From: Symbiodinium natans
Taxonomy: Eukaryota > Sar > Dinophyceae > Suessiales > Symbiodiniaceae
Length of the DNA stretch: 64,000 bases
Reading direction: 5' to 3'
Assembly (NCBI GenBank): GCA_905221605.1
Contig: CAJNDS010000857.1
Location: 190,817-254,816 of the forward strand
Part shown: one piece after another, positions 42,605 through 52,555 of the stretch
How the letters are laid out: the number at the start of each line of letters is the position of its first letter
Position numbering within the stretch: the stretch's first letter is position 1
Program-made: the position numbers and the translations under genes
The notes under the pieces: generated by a model
What the model was told of the DNA's origin: nothing
Databases searched by the model: none
The model's input: only the letters and a program-made list of their open reading frames with translations

Positions 42605-42720
42605 CTACCTCCAAATATGGCGGCAATCCGCACTTATCCCTCCTGATGTTCAGGGGAAGCACCACATCCTTGCCGACATCGCCGTGGGCCACATGCGGCC
42701 GAAGCACCTGGAGGGGAGCT
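42605..42720 (-). CDS. Exon-like open segment (uncertain)
   Basis: Follows a CTCCAG acceptor-like site: VLRPHVAHGDVGKDVVLPL then NIRRDKCGLPPYLEV. 38 codons, no stop. No family recognised. Confidence 0.33.
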
Positions 42721-42727
42721 TTCTAAA

Positions 42728-42837
42728 CTAGGCTGCCCAGTCACCGGCTTAAAAAGGGTGCCCTTTTTTGCTTAAAGGGGTTTATAAGGGACCTAAACCC
42801 CCAAAAAAGGGAATAAGGGCACTACTGGGCATCCTAG
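42728..42837. mobile_element. TIR element, family A variant
   Basis: Ends CTAGGCTGCCCAGT and ACTGGGCATCCTAG agree at 13 of 14 positions when inverted. Core AAGGGTGCCCTTTTTTGC and TATAAGGGACC as in family A. Confidence 0.82.
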
Positions 42838-42895
42838 CTCACCTCAATCCCGGAAGTTGAGGTGTCTAGTCGCCCTAAGCCCTAAATCCTAAACC

Positions 42896-43092
42896 CTATA
42901 AACCCTATAAACCCTATAAACCCTATGCACCCTATAAACCCTATAAACCCTACAAACCCTATAAATCCTATAAACCCCATAAACCCTATAAACCCCATAA
43001 ACACTATGAACCCTATAAACCCTATAAATCCTATAAATCCTCCAAATCCTAAAAAAAAACATAAACCCTACAAACCCTATAAACCCTCAAGC
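42896..43092. repeat. CCCTATAAA nine-base array
   Basis: About 20 copies of CCCTATAAA with some CCCCATAAA and CCTATAAAT units; a telomere-like unit with an inserted TA. Open frames (PIN repeats) are artefacts. Confidence 0.95.
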
Positions 43093-45142
43093 CGAAACCT
43101 AAAGATTTGGGGCTGCAACCCTCATCAGCCATAAGTGGCGTGAGCCCCCAAGCCATAAACCTAAGCATTCCAGAGCTCAGGCTGAGCGTGCCGAGTGTTA
43201 CGTGGCCGCACAGGGCTGAAGGTTTAGGGTTTAGGGTTTCTTTTTCACTCCTGCACAGCTGGGGCGAATCCACATCGCAGGGCGATTACGAGGCGGCAAC
43301 GGGCGTACTACGAAGCAGTCTTCGTCCATCCACAAAACCGTCAACCTTGCCCCCCATAATTTTTAACACACAGAAACACAGAAGGACGCGGGCTGTTTGT
43401 GGGTGGTTATTCAGGGGGTTCCCTGACTTTTGTCGGCCTTCTCCTCCATTCGTCGAACAAACCAAAACATCAACAACAAAGGCCTCTCAAAAAACCATCC
43501 AAACCACATTGCAAGGAGGAGAAGCCACGAGGAGCCTGCCTACCGCTTTATGCAGACAGCTCCCAAAAGGAATCGTCCTGTCGACTCAGTGACCCAGCTA
43601 CCATGCCCAACCACCCCAACCCTAATACCGTATCCTCACTGGGTGTGCGAAACGAGCCCACTGCCATTAAGCGACGTCTGACTCAGCACCCCCCTACCAA
43701 CACACAGTAAAGTTAAACCAAGCAACTAGAGACTGACCTCGCGATATGTACACTAGGGCATCTCGAAACTCAACGTACTCGGTTCAACCTCTCTTTTGCA
43801 CTATATGCAACATGCAGGCAGAATTACGAATTACTAATTACCAAAGGTTGGTGAATTATGAATTACAAATTATTGCACGCTCGCCGGGCCCATCACTCCA
43901 GAGCAGCCCTGCTAGCTGCTGCCATGTCATTGGCATCCAGCGTGTTAGCAGCCAGCCACTCTTTCACGCACAAACATCACCAACAGTGTCCGGTGACTGC
44001 GTCCCTTCCAGAGTACAAGCAAAGACGAGGGGGCTGGGGGGCTCCCTTACCCCCTCAGCACACCGACAGTAGCTGGTGATCGCATCCCTTCCAGAGTGCC
44101 AGCAAAGGCGAGGAGGCGGGGGGGTCCACATCCTTACTCCGCAAACCACCAGCATATCTCGAGTCCAGCATTCCTCCGTCGGCCCAGCTTGGGGGCCCAC
44201 CATTTGCACTCCAGTAATGAAACACGGCAGCTACGAAACACGTCCTCTCCACATCTGGGATGCGTTGGGCATAGCTAGCCACCGCTTCTCTTTCAATCTG
44301 TCAGTCTCGAGCATGGCCAAGCAAGGTCTGATATTGCGAGCATTCCCGCCAGTCGGCGCCCAGTGGCACGAGCGGTAGTGTCGGCTGGCTCCTGGGTGCC
44401 AGAGGGGCCTTGTTACAGTCGCTCACAACCAGGCCAGCACCGAAAGGCACCGGTTGTCATTCTCAAGGTTGCATGCAGATTGCTCCAGAGTACTGCTGCT
44501 TGAGGGCGCGTGGGCTGGGGCAGTTTTCTCGCAGTCAAGGATGACGGGGCGTCTGCGTCGCCGCCATGGCTGGTCACGGTCTCTAGACCCCGGAGAGAGG
44601 TGCAACAAAAGTAACAAAAGTACCACCCCATGCATTCACTAGGTTTGCAACCACCCAAGTACTGTCAAGTATGTCACCAAAGCCCGTGACAGTCGACCGC
44701 GGCAATCGAGCGAGAGAGAGGAGAACAGAGAGAAGAGAACAGGGAGAAGAGCAGCAAGAGGGGCAGGGAGGGAGGGTGCACGCGCACGCAGGCCCACCGT
44801 TTCAGTCCACCCGGAAACCTGGAGTGCTTGGGGCGGCCTGTTTCAAACCCAAAGGCTCGAAAGCAAGTAAAAGAGGGGTGGGCGACCACCATTTGCCTAT
44901 TCTCGGCCTTCACTCTCTCTTCATCTGCAATGTCTCGGTTTTCTCGCTCACTCAAACATGCACAAACTTGCAAACATCAAAGACGAGACAAGGATGAGAC
45001 AAGACAAGGGCGCGCCTTTCGGCGTCGGGCACGTACAAACGACTATACAACTATACATGGGTGCAGCAATGAAAGGTGTGCACGTGCAGGTTTTTTGTTT
45101 TTGTTTTTTTTGTGGGGCGGCAAGGAAAATTTCAACAGGCAC
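43093..45142. other. Unique DNA nearly free of telomere repeats; no gene called
   Basis: One TTTAGGG remnant at 43220-43238. Many overlapping frames of 60-160 codons occur on both strands, none with a motif I recognise. A diverged direct duplication of about 83-bp offset covers 43975-44040 and 44058-44125 (TCCCTTCCAGAGT, then CAAGCAAAGACGAGG or CCAGCAAAGGCGAGG). Confidence 0.5.
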
Positions 45143-46321
45143 CTACCAGGTTACGAGTAGTTGGGGAAACTGCAAAAGGGCACCTCCGGCACGGAGGACG
45201 GCGTTCGGCAACGCGAGCGTCAGCAAAGTCTCCAAGGCTCCTCCCTGTCCCTCTCCCGTTTTTTTGTTTTTTTTTGGGGGGGGAGGGAAGGGGGGGGGGG
45301 GGGAGTGATCGCTGGTGATCGTTTCTTGCAAACGTTCACTCGCGTCTTCAGTTTGCTTACTCAGCCGAATCTTCAAGCTCCGTCTCCTCCGCATCCGTGC
45401 TTGCCGGGCAGAGCACAGCCAGTCTTCTGAGTTTAGGTGGAGCAGTGGTGGAGCTTTGACCCTAGGGCCCGACACTTCATCTTCTGAGGAATCGACCTGT
45501 ATCGACTGCATTCCGTCAGGGAAGCACGCACGGCTTCTCTTCTCGTGTCTTCGTCTCCACAGCCCACTGCCTTGATAGCTGAAGGCCTCCCTTAGTGTCA
45601 TTTGTCTTGAGGAGAGAGACGAGACTGCTCGCTCCCCTTGCGTCAGGTGGTCTTGAGCGGCCGATAGTACGGCTTGAGGGCCTGGCACCCGAAAGCCCGC
45701 CTCATTCAACTCCTGAGACAATTTATCGTGCATGTGCAGGGCTCCTTGGGGGACATATGCTAAAAAGACAACCCTGCGCTGTCCCTCCCACACCTGAGTG
45801 GCATGTGCTTGCGTTCTGGCCGAGAAGCAGAAAGGTTTCTGGTGGATGTCCCTGTAGTGTCCTAGGATTTGCTGGCCCTCATACTCTTTACAGACTCCAG
45901 CTGTGTCGCACTGGCCTCGACACATGCATTCCACCCATAGACATCCTCCTTGGATTTTCGGCACCAATCCGAAGGCTACCCCCGGCAAAAAACTGTTGAG
46001 GTGGTCCCTATGTACTTCTGCGTCTGGCCCTTCTCGTATCACAATACTTGTGAAATACATGTTCGGCATGATCTGGGCTGCGAAGCGAGTCATCACCTTA
46101 GTGGTGCTACGAAGGGTTCTCGTGAGCTTAAATGGTTCACATCTGGATCGATTGTTCATCCCGGATGTGGCCATGAAGGCTCCCCTTCTGTCTCTCCCAC
46201 AGGCCAGTCTAGGGATCTGGTCCCACAACTCCAGCACTTGTTCCTTGGTGATGTTGTCGGCTTCTAAGGCGTCTGTCGCAGAAGATTCTACTCGTTTTAG
46301 AGATTCTTCCGTGACTGACAT
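45143..46321 (-). CDS. 2-oxoglutarate/Fe(II) dioxygenase-like protein, retroelement-associated type
   Basis: The open frame begins upstream at a GTG (46330); the first ATG is at 46321. Counting from the GTG, residues 91-195 show the double-stranded beta-helix pattern. MYFTSIVIREG leads to VHRDHLNS (His107, Asp109 of an HxD pair), then GGCLWVE (129-135), a short insert, then ARTQAHATQVWEGQRRVVFL with a distal His176 and Arg185/186. These are the residues expected to bind iron and 2-oxoglutarate in this fold. Similar domains occur in dinoflagellate ORFs near reverse transcriptases, as I recall. A low-complexity tail rich in Arg, Ser and Pro follows (residues 215-395). The poly-Pro/Lys part near residues 345-360 comes from a G-rich tract and may not be translated. 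It is the first ORF 3 prime of the coiled-coil ORF and the LINE on the same strand. The substrate is unknown. Confidence 0.55.
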   Translation of the reverse strand: MSVTEESLKRVESSATDALEADNITKEQVLELWDQIPRLACGRDRRGAFMATSGMNNRSRCEPFKLTRTLRSTTKVMTRFAAQIMPNMYFTSIVIREGPDAEVHRDHLNSFLPGVAFGLVPKIQGGCLWVECMCRGQCDTAGVCKEYEGQQILGHYRDIHQKPFCFSARTQAHATQVWEGQRRVVFLAYVPQGALHMHDKLSQELNEAGFRVPGPQAVLSAAQDHLTQGERAVSSLSSRQMTLREAFSYQGSGLWRRRHEKRSRACFPDGMQSIQVDSSEDEVSGPRVKAPPLLHLNSEDWLCSARQARMRRRRSLKIRLSKQTEDASERLQETITSDHSPPPPFPPPPKKNKKTGEGQGGALETLLTLALPNAVLRAGGALLQFPQLLVTW

Positions 46322-47357
46322 GGGAGTCACCCCGACAATGACACAACCGTCCCACCAACCCTCTCTCTCTGTTTCTCCCTTCTGTCAAGAGGGGGTCCAG
46401 TGGTAGGAGAGGCACGAAAGGAGGGGGGGGGGGGGTTCCGAGTGTGGTAGGAGCTCAAAGAACCACGGTCGGCGTCAATGCATGTCGACTCAGCCTCCTT
46501 AGCACTCAACCTTCTTAGTGCGGGATGTGCGAACTGGACTAAAAAACACCCCCTTCTGTTTTGCATGTTGTCATGTCGTCACTCGGGGCCTGCGACTTGA
46601 CCTATCAAAAGCCACATCAGGCAACATAGTATCACGCTTGGGGAAGGTAAAGTGTCGACTACAACGACCGCAGGGGGGGCACAGGATCATGCGAAGCTCA
46701 CAAAGGTGCAGAGGTGTTGTCGTTTCCGGGACCCTTGCGACAACCCGACAAGGACATGCCAAGCGAGGGCCTGTTTTTTCCGCTGCCGCCTTGCTAGCAT
46801 GGCACTTACAGCCATGCGCGTGTCAGGCAGTTTCAATCGAGTCACGCTGTACTTGTGCTCTCGACATACACGTATCAGCCTACAACATCTCCCCCCCCTG
46901 TGTGTTTCGGAAACAAACAAAAAGCATAAAAAAGGGAGCCGTACATCCTAAGGACAAAAAGCGGTTATAATGACCTCGGGGGGGGGGGGGTTGTAGGTGT
47001 CGCCCAAGAACATAGCATTCGCCATGGGTGTCGTGGAGTCGCGTGGGGCTGCCTTGTTTTCTCCTACGTCCCTGCGTTAAGAGATAGAACATGATGGAAA
47101 GTAAGAATTAATGTCGCAACAGGGAAAACATAATAGGGTTGTAGTATGGGCAGTACGTGCATCCAATTTGGCGAATTACGGCCGAATTAGTGGGGCGTAA
47201 TTAGGCATGCATGTTCCTCAGCAACGGCTAAGCTGGCTTTCATCTGGGTGGAAAGAAGATGAAAAGGCAAAATCAGAAAGAAGAAACTAGACATGTAACA
47301 AAAAGACCAAAAGGATCCCATACACCAGCTGCTCGGAGGCTTGCTCGTCGGGCCGAA
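46322..47357. other. Non-coding stretch between two minus-strand ORFs
   Basis: A plus-strand frame of 150 codons (46518-46970) and its overlapping neighbours show no recognised domain. G runs at 46421-46434 and 46979-46990. Nothing else seen. Confidence 0.45.
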
Positions 47358-48630
47358 TTACTGGCCCGGGCTGCCCTGATTCTGTGCCGACGAGATCATG
47401 CCTAGGAGACTTTTCAGGAGCTCAGCTTGCTGGGCAACCAAGGCACTGTTGGCTGGCGGCACACCAGCCGGTGGTACATGATTGGCCAACTGAATCGGTC
47501 GTATCGCTGCGCTTGAAGACGCCGGCTGTTGGACTGCGGGGGATGTTAGTACCGTCCCCAAAGCCTGGGCCAGATCCAGGGCTTGCCCACCCCCAATTGT
47601 GGTGGACGATGCACCGGCGGCGTTGGCCCCCGTGCTTCCAGCGGCTCTGGAGCGTCCCGGAGGATCCTTGTACGGCAACGAGTTGTTCGAGCCGATCTTG
47701 TCTGCAATGTCTCTGCAGGCTGCAGCTTGCTCCTTCTCAAAACGGACCATGATGGTCCCGATGTCGTTGCAGATTTTGTCAACATCCAGGAGCTTCACCA
47801 GCATGTGCTCCTGGGTATCATCCACCTTGATGGCGAGCTCGTCAAAGTTCCTCTTCGTAAAAGCGTAGTCCGGGAGACTCTCTAGGACTGCCTTGATGCT
47901 CTGCAGGGCGCCGGCCACTGGCTGCACCGTTGCGCCGATCTGGCTTGCAGTTGCGGCCAGTGGTGAAATCCAGTTGGCCAGTTCGGAAGCCTGCTTTTGT
48001 TGTTGAACTGCCACCTCCTTTCTTACCTCCACTTGGCCGTCTTTGATTTCCTGCTGAGCATCTCTGACACCCATGACCTTGCGCTCAGTTTCTGACAGCT
48101 TAGCATAGACGGCGTCAATCTTCTTCTCGACGGTGTTGAAATTCTGAAGCATTGTTTTCTCCAAGGTGGAGACTGCCGTTTTGGCTTCCATGACTTTAGT
48201 GCTGCCCTTCACCACTTCCACCTGCAGGGCTGTGACGCTTTTGGCGAGGTCCTTGTTCAAGGTCTCAAGGTGCTTTGGGAGGGCTTCCTCAAGGATTTTG
48301 TTCATATGTTCTTCCATCGCCTTGGAATGCATCTGCTGGAACGACCTGAGCAAGCCCTGTTTTTGTTCCTCCAGCAGATATTGTACATCTTTCACCCCCA
48401 CATCGTAGTGCGCAGTCCCTGTGCTCGTCGTTGCAGCAGCATCCACGGTGGCACTCACTCGGCGTCTGCAACAAGGCAAACAGCCTCTGCAACTGCAGGA
48501 AAGGACATGGGCGGCGAAACTTGCACCAAATTAGCGGCACGCCAAAGTAGATTAACATCGGCAGGGTTCCTACCGCCAAAGTCACCAGGAGCAAACTAGG
48601 ATCAGGCATTTGAATGCCCCGAAGCTGCTC
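47358..48630 (-). CDS. Coiled-coil protein with an N-terminal membrane segment in another frame
   Basis: The main frame (about 48479 to 47358, 373 codons) is a long coiled-coil: LLEEQKQGLLRSFQQMHSKA, then heptad-rich sequence to about residue 180 (TVEKKIDAVYAKLSETERK). An Ala/Ser/Pro-rich tail follows. It has no ATG at its 5 prime edge. The preceding frame opens with MEQLRGIQMPDPSLLLVTLA and a hydrophobic segment (VGTLPMLIYFGVPLIWC) from about 48630. It then runs through LQRLFALLQ, where a one-frame shift would join it to the coiled-coil. An intron ending CTTGTTGCAG near 48470 or a genuine frameshift could explain this. The family is not recognised. It lies between the LINE and the dioxygenase-like ORF on the same strand. 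Confidence 0.55.
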
Positions 48631-48663
48631 CATAGTGGCCAAGTCAGAAGGCCCTCGCCTCAC

Positions 48664-49249
48664 ACTTCACTAATCGGTCAAAGGACAAGGATGAGCCAAG
48701 GGCTGGAGCGGCAGTGGATCACTTGCGCCAAAGGGCGGGAATGAAAGGGTTGGGGGCAGGACTCGAACTAATTCTTATATGCGTGTCATTGGCAGGAAGC
48801 ATTATGCAGTCTAGTATGTTGCACAAAAGAGCCAAGGTGGGCAGGAGTGCCTAATTTGTGAACGTCCGGACTCGGGGTTGTAATGTGCTGCACAAGTCCA
48901 GGGACATGTCAAATTCCACAAATTCAGCAGCTGTGGAGCGCCGTAGAGTGCTACAGACGAATTATCGGTACGACCCGCCCCCTCCCCCCCTCTCTTGGTG
49001 CATGTTGCAGGGTTTTTTTTGTTAGGAGAAGGGGCAAAGTAGGGGCAAGGGGAGTTGCGGGGGAGTTGCGTGCACGTGCATATATCCACACTCCTGAAAG
49101 CATGGGCAAAGGGAATTGTTGTACGTGCATGTCCACACCCCTGGCACAGGAGACGGCGTTGCGTCAGTTTGGGAGAGAGGGGAAGACTTCGTCTAAATCC
49201 CCCCCCCCACCCTTCCCCCCACCTCCCTCTCCTCTTCATTCCCCACTGC
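48664..49249. other. Spacer 3 prime of the RNase H ORF, with a partial duplicate
   Basis: On the minus strand near 48905-48945 a short frame reads LLNLWNLTCPWT, nearly the same as LLDLWNQTCPWT of the RNase H ORF (49431-49470). This suggests a decayed duplicate of the element 3 prime region. Nothing else is recognised. Confidence 0.5.
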
Positions 49250-50044
49250 TTAAAGCATCCAGTTAACGAAGGGTGGCAACCTGCCGTCCCTCGCAAAAAC
49301 TGCTTGAGCAGTGTCGAATGTTCTATAGGAGATTATGCCAGCCGGGAGGCTGAGGCCTCTTTTAGCTGTAGCATCTGCTATGCTGTTAAGGACATTGCCT
49401 CGGTGTCCTCGCACATGTCTGAGCTGAGTCCAAGGACATGTCTGATTCCAAAGATCCAGCAACTGCGCTACATCCCTAGCGTGAGTGGGGGTAAGAAAGG
49501 CATCGGAGAGGAGTCGGATGACAAAGAGTGAATCAGTTTGCAACTCCACGGAAATACTGGGCTGCACCTGGGTGAGCTCTCTAATCATCCTCAGTGCTTG
49601 GACTGCTGCTCTAATTTCAGCACGAATGTTGGTGCATTCACCTGGGACCCGACCACTCGCAAGGACTGCTTTATCCAGGTCACCATAAGTCGGCAAAAGA
49701 ACAACTCCAAAAGCTCCCAGCTTGTCTTTGCTGCTTCCGTCGCACGATACTGTCAGTGCACAATCCTGACTGTCATCTGAGGCCGCGGCAATTTCCTGGT
49801 AGCTACATGGATACGGTTCCTCTACAGGGGGGTGTCTCATGGGCAAAAGTTGGAAGTACTCTCCTGTTTTTCTGACCATTCGGCCCTCCAAATCGACTAT
49901 GGTCAGGTCCTGATAGGCCTTAGTTGCGTGCCAACCTCTAGCCGACAACCACTCTTGCGTCTTGGATTCCCACAATTGCCTGTCCTGTGCAGCTTCAATC
50001 CACTGAACTGGTGCCGTGCTTGGACGCATGTCCCTCCACATCAA
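49250..50044 (-). CDS. LINE RNase H domain ORF
   Basis: 264 codons. RNase H degrades the RNA strand of the RNA/DNA hybrid during retrotransposition. The catalytic acids are present: Asp102 (VSCDGSS), Glu143 (NIRAEIRAA), Asp171 (LQTDSLFV) and Asp224 (SIADATAKRG), with the HVRGHRG stretch before it. The N-terminal part (QWIEAAQDRQLWESKTQEW) is the usual linker between reverse transcriptase and RNase H in such elements. Its ATG at 50041 overlaps the TGA of the preceding frame as TGATG. It sits directly downstream of the reverse transcriptase on the same strand. Confidence 0.85.
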   Translation of the reverse strand: MMWRDMRPSTAPVQWIEAAQDRQLWESKTQEWLSARGWHATKAYQDLTIVDLEGRMVRKTGEYFQLLPMRHPPVEEPYPCSYQEIAAASDDSQDCALTVSCDGSSKDKLGAFGVVLLPTYGDLDKAVLASGRVPGECTNIRAEIRAAVQALRMIRELTQVQPSISVELQTDSLFVIRLLSDAFLTPTHARDVAQLLDLWNQTCPWTQLRHVRGHRGNVLNSIADATAKRGLSLPAGIISYRTFDTAQAVFARDGRLPPFVNWML

Positions 50045-51735
50045 CTGCAGGAATCTCGAGGCATCAGGCCAAAACCCGGGTCTCTATGTACTTCCCTATG
50101 CGTCCACGTCCATCCTTCGTCTCTGATTTGTAGTGCCAGGCTGATGGGCACTCTCTGTTCCGCTGGGTATCTGGCCGCGTGTCCCCAGTACCTAAAGAAG
50201 AAGCTGGCAAGTTTATAGCTCCACCTGGCGTGCTCTGAGGCCTGGGCTATCATTTTGGCAGCTCTTCTGCGAACAACAAAGTTCGTGACCACGGACTGGA
50301 ACTGGTCATATGCCGGTCCTATGACCGACAAGAGCAAGGTACTTTGCAGTACATCAAGCATTTTTAGTACCTGAGTCGTCGGTCGGACACACGGCGACAA
50401 CCATTGCCACTTGCTCGCAACGAAGGACGTCAGAAGGTTCAGCCTGGTTTTTACCAGTCCTGTTTTTCTGACCAAGATTTTGTACTAGGCATGGAACGCA
50501 TTGGTGGCTCTCACAAGTCTCGCCTGGAGAACCTGGACGCACGAAACTTGGAACCCGATGAGAACGCCCAGGTACAACATGGATTCGACGATTTTCACCG
50601 GCTCGCGGCCGTGATGTAGGAAGATCGGTTCGGGGCGCAGGTCCGGCGAGTGTATGAGGCTAGTTTTCTCCACGGCTAGGCTCAGCCCAATGGCCTGCAA
50701 TGCAGTTTGAAGCTCCCCCATCATTCTTTGCATCTGAACAAAGGAGGTAGCCATGAGAATGATATCATCAGCGAAAATGACCATGAACAATTTGTCTTGT
50801 TCCGAAAGTCCTTGAAGCCATGTGTTTTCTCGCTCTCTCCATCTCTCGCATGTGCCTGCGAGAAAGTGGTCTAAAAGGCGTGCAAACAATTCAGCGCTGT
50901 AAGCAGACCCTTGCACAACTCCCCTTCTCAACTTCTGTCTCCACTCCCTTCCTGCTATATTCAAGCACATTGAAGATTGGAGAATGAGGGAAAGAAGAAA
51001 GAAAGCCTCCCGGGATGGTCCTAGCGAGGCCAAGTACTTGGAGATAGCGCGATGGTCAACATGGTCGAACGCTTGTTTGACGTCTAACTTAGCGATTACC
51101 AGCGGAAGTTTCCACTGGTTAGAAAGCCTGATGGCCTTTTGGACAGCACAGGCGCCGTCAGCTGTTTGGCGACCCGGTATGCAGCCAATCTGTCCCGAGA
51201 CAGTAGGTCCAAAGAGGGACCGCAGCCTTAGTAGGAGGATCTTTGTGAATACCTTAGCTGGCGTGCTCGAGAGTACGATGGGTCTTAGATGGGCCGGTAG
51301 GGTCGGTTCACTCACTTTGGGGAGGAAAGTTGCTTGCGATACGCACCATTCTTCTGGTATGGCCTCCGTGCCATCCAGAATTCGGTTGTACCAGGCTACG
51401 TAAGCCTCTTTGAGCTCAGTCTGCATAAGAATCTCGATAAGCTCGTACGTGACGCCATCCCTTCCAGCACTTTTCCCTCTTTTGCATTGTTGAACTACCG
51501 GAAAGATCTCTTCCTCGGTGATAGGCTGTGGGTCTGTTATCCCGGAGGCTTGCCGGAACCGACTCAAAACGAGCCATATATTGTTGACAAACCTCCGTAT
51601 GGAATGGAAGAAGCCCGACCTAGGGCTTTGGAGAGCAGAGCCAGGCATAGCCGAATTGTGAAACTGAAATCTAGGCAATACTCCGGAGGGCTTCTTTGCG
51701 AAATGTTTGCGAAGTCGCTACCAGTGTCCCCTTAG
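50041..51735 (-). pseudogene. LINE reverse transcriptase, 5 prime truncated and interrupted by a stop
   Basis: Non-LTR reverse transcriptase domain, which would copy element RNA at a nicked target. Motifs in order from the 51678 start: KRGKSAGRDGVTYEL, RPIVLSSTPAKVFTK, KLDVKQAFDHVDH (motif A Asp), RRGVVQGSAYSAELFARLLD, and FADD at about residues 302-305 (catalytic site), then YLGVLI. The frame stops at TAG 50485-50487 and continues in the same frame to 50041 (YKILVRKTG onward to WRYWGHAARYP-like thumb/connection sequence). No endonuclease domain is found upstream and the frame has no ATG at its 5 prime edge, so the element is truncated. One amber stop separates otherwise intact halves, so it decayed recently, unless the stop is read through. 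Confidence 0.85.
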
Positions 51736-51739
51736 CCCT

Positions 51740-52555
51740 TGTTGAACCCAATCTTCGTTCCCTTAACCCCAAGCCATGCTCTCCTGCACCAGAAAATTTC
51801 TGTAAACTACTGGTCTTCATTTCTGGGTCCCACGCCCTCGATCATGGCTCACACTAAGCTCGCAAGAAGACCGTCCGTCTACACTTAAGCCCCTCCAATA
51901 TCGGGATTGTCGGGCACAGGTTCCCTGCAACGAATCGCGGGCTTTGGGGGGGGGGCTAGCGTTGATGGTGGGTTCGGGCACTGCGTCCACCACTCCTTTT
52001 AAATACTTAAACAGTCTCTGAATCTGGGCAGTGGCCGTTTGTGTACAAATTGCCCAGTCAGGAGAAAAGGGTTCAGGTTCTTCCTACGCCATCCTTCTGA
52101 TTCTTTAAGAGGCAGCAGACAAGTTCACTTCTGCGAACAACAGTGAGCCCAGACTGTTGTGTGCCTGCCACACATGCGGAGTCGACCCGAACCAATCTCT
52201 CATCACTTCACGGCGCCATCCAGTTTGCCCCAAATGCACTAAAATGCCAGACTTTCCAAGTCTGACGATGTAAAAGGCCCTGCCTCTGGCAACACTTCGA
52301 TGGGCTGGCCATCCACATGGGAGTGGCCATCCACATGGGCGTAGGTATCATCGTAGTAAATGAGGGACAGGGCTGTTAAAGGTGCAGCTTGAGGCATCGC
52401 AAGAGCAGAGAGCTCCCATCAATGAGCAACAAGTGAGTGGAGGGTGCTGAAGGCTCACTTCTTAATCGTCGCCGCGCCAGAACGTTTGGGAACTCCAGCC
52501 GCGCACCTGGCGCCCAGCGCGACCGGCTCTCCCAGGATGCAACTTGAGCCATGGG
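51740..52555. other. Unique DNA upstream of the LINE; nothing recognised
   Basis: No endonuclease domain, no telomere-like tract and no long frame with a motif. A short direct repeat (GGAGTGGCCATCCACATGGG region, 52305-52340) is the only structure seen. Confidence 0.5.

Noticed and set aside
45595-46406. Plus-strand frames of 105-167 codons opposite the dioxygenase-like ORF
   Set aside because: Antisense shadows of the minus-strand ORF without own motifs.
48741-48830. tRNA gene on the minus strand
   Set aside because: GTTCGAGTCC resembles a B box and T loop, but the T stem does not pair, no matching acceptor 5 prime strand is found and there is no A box at the right distance.
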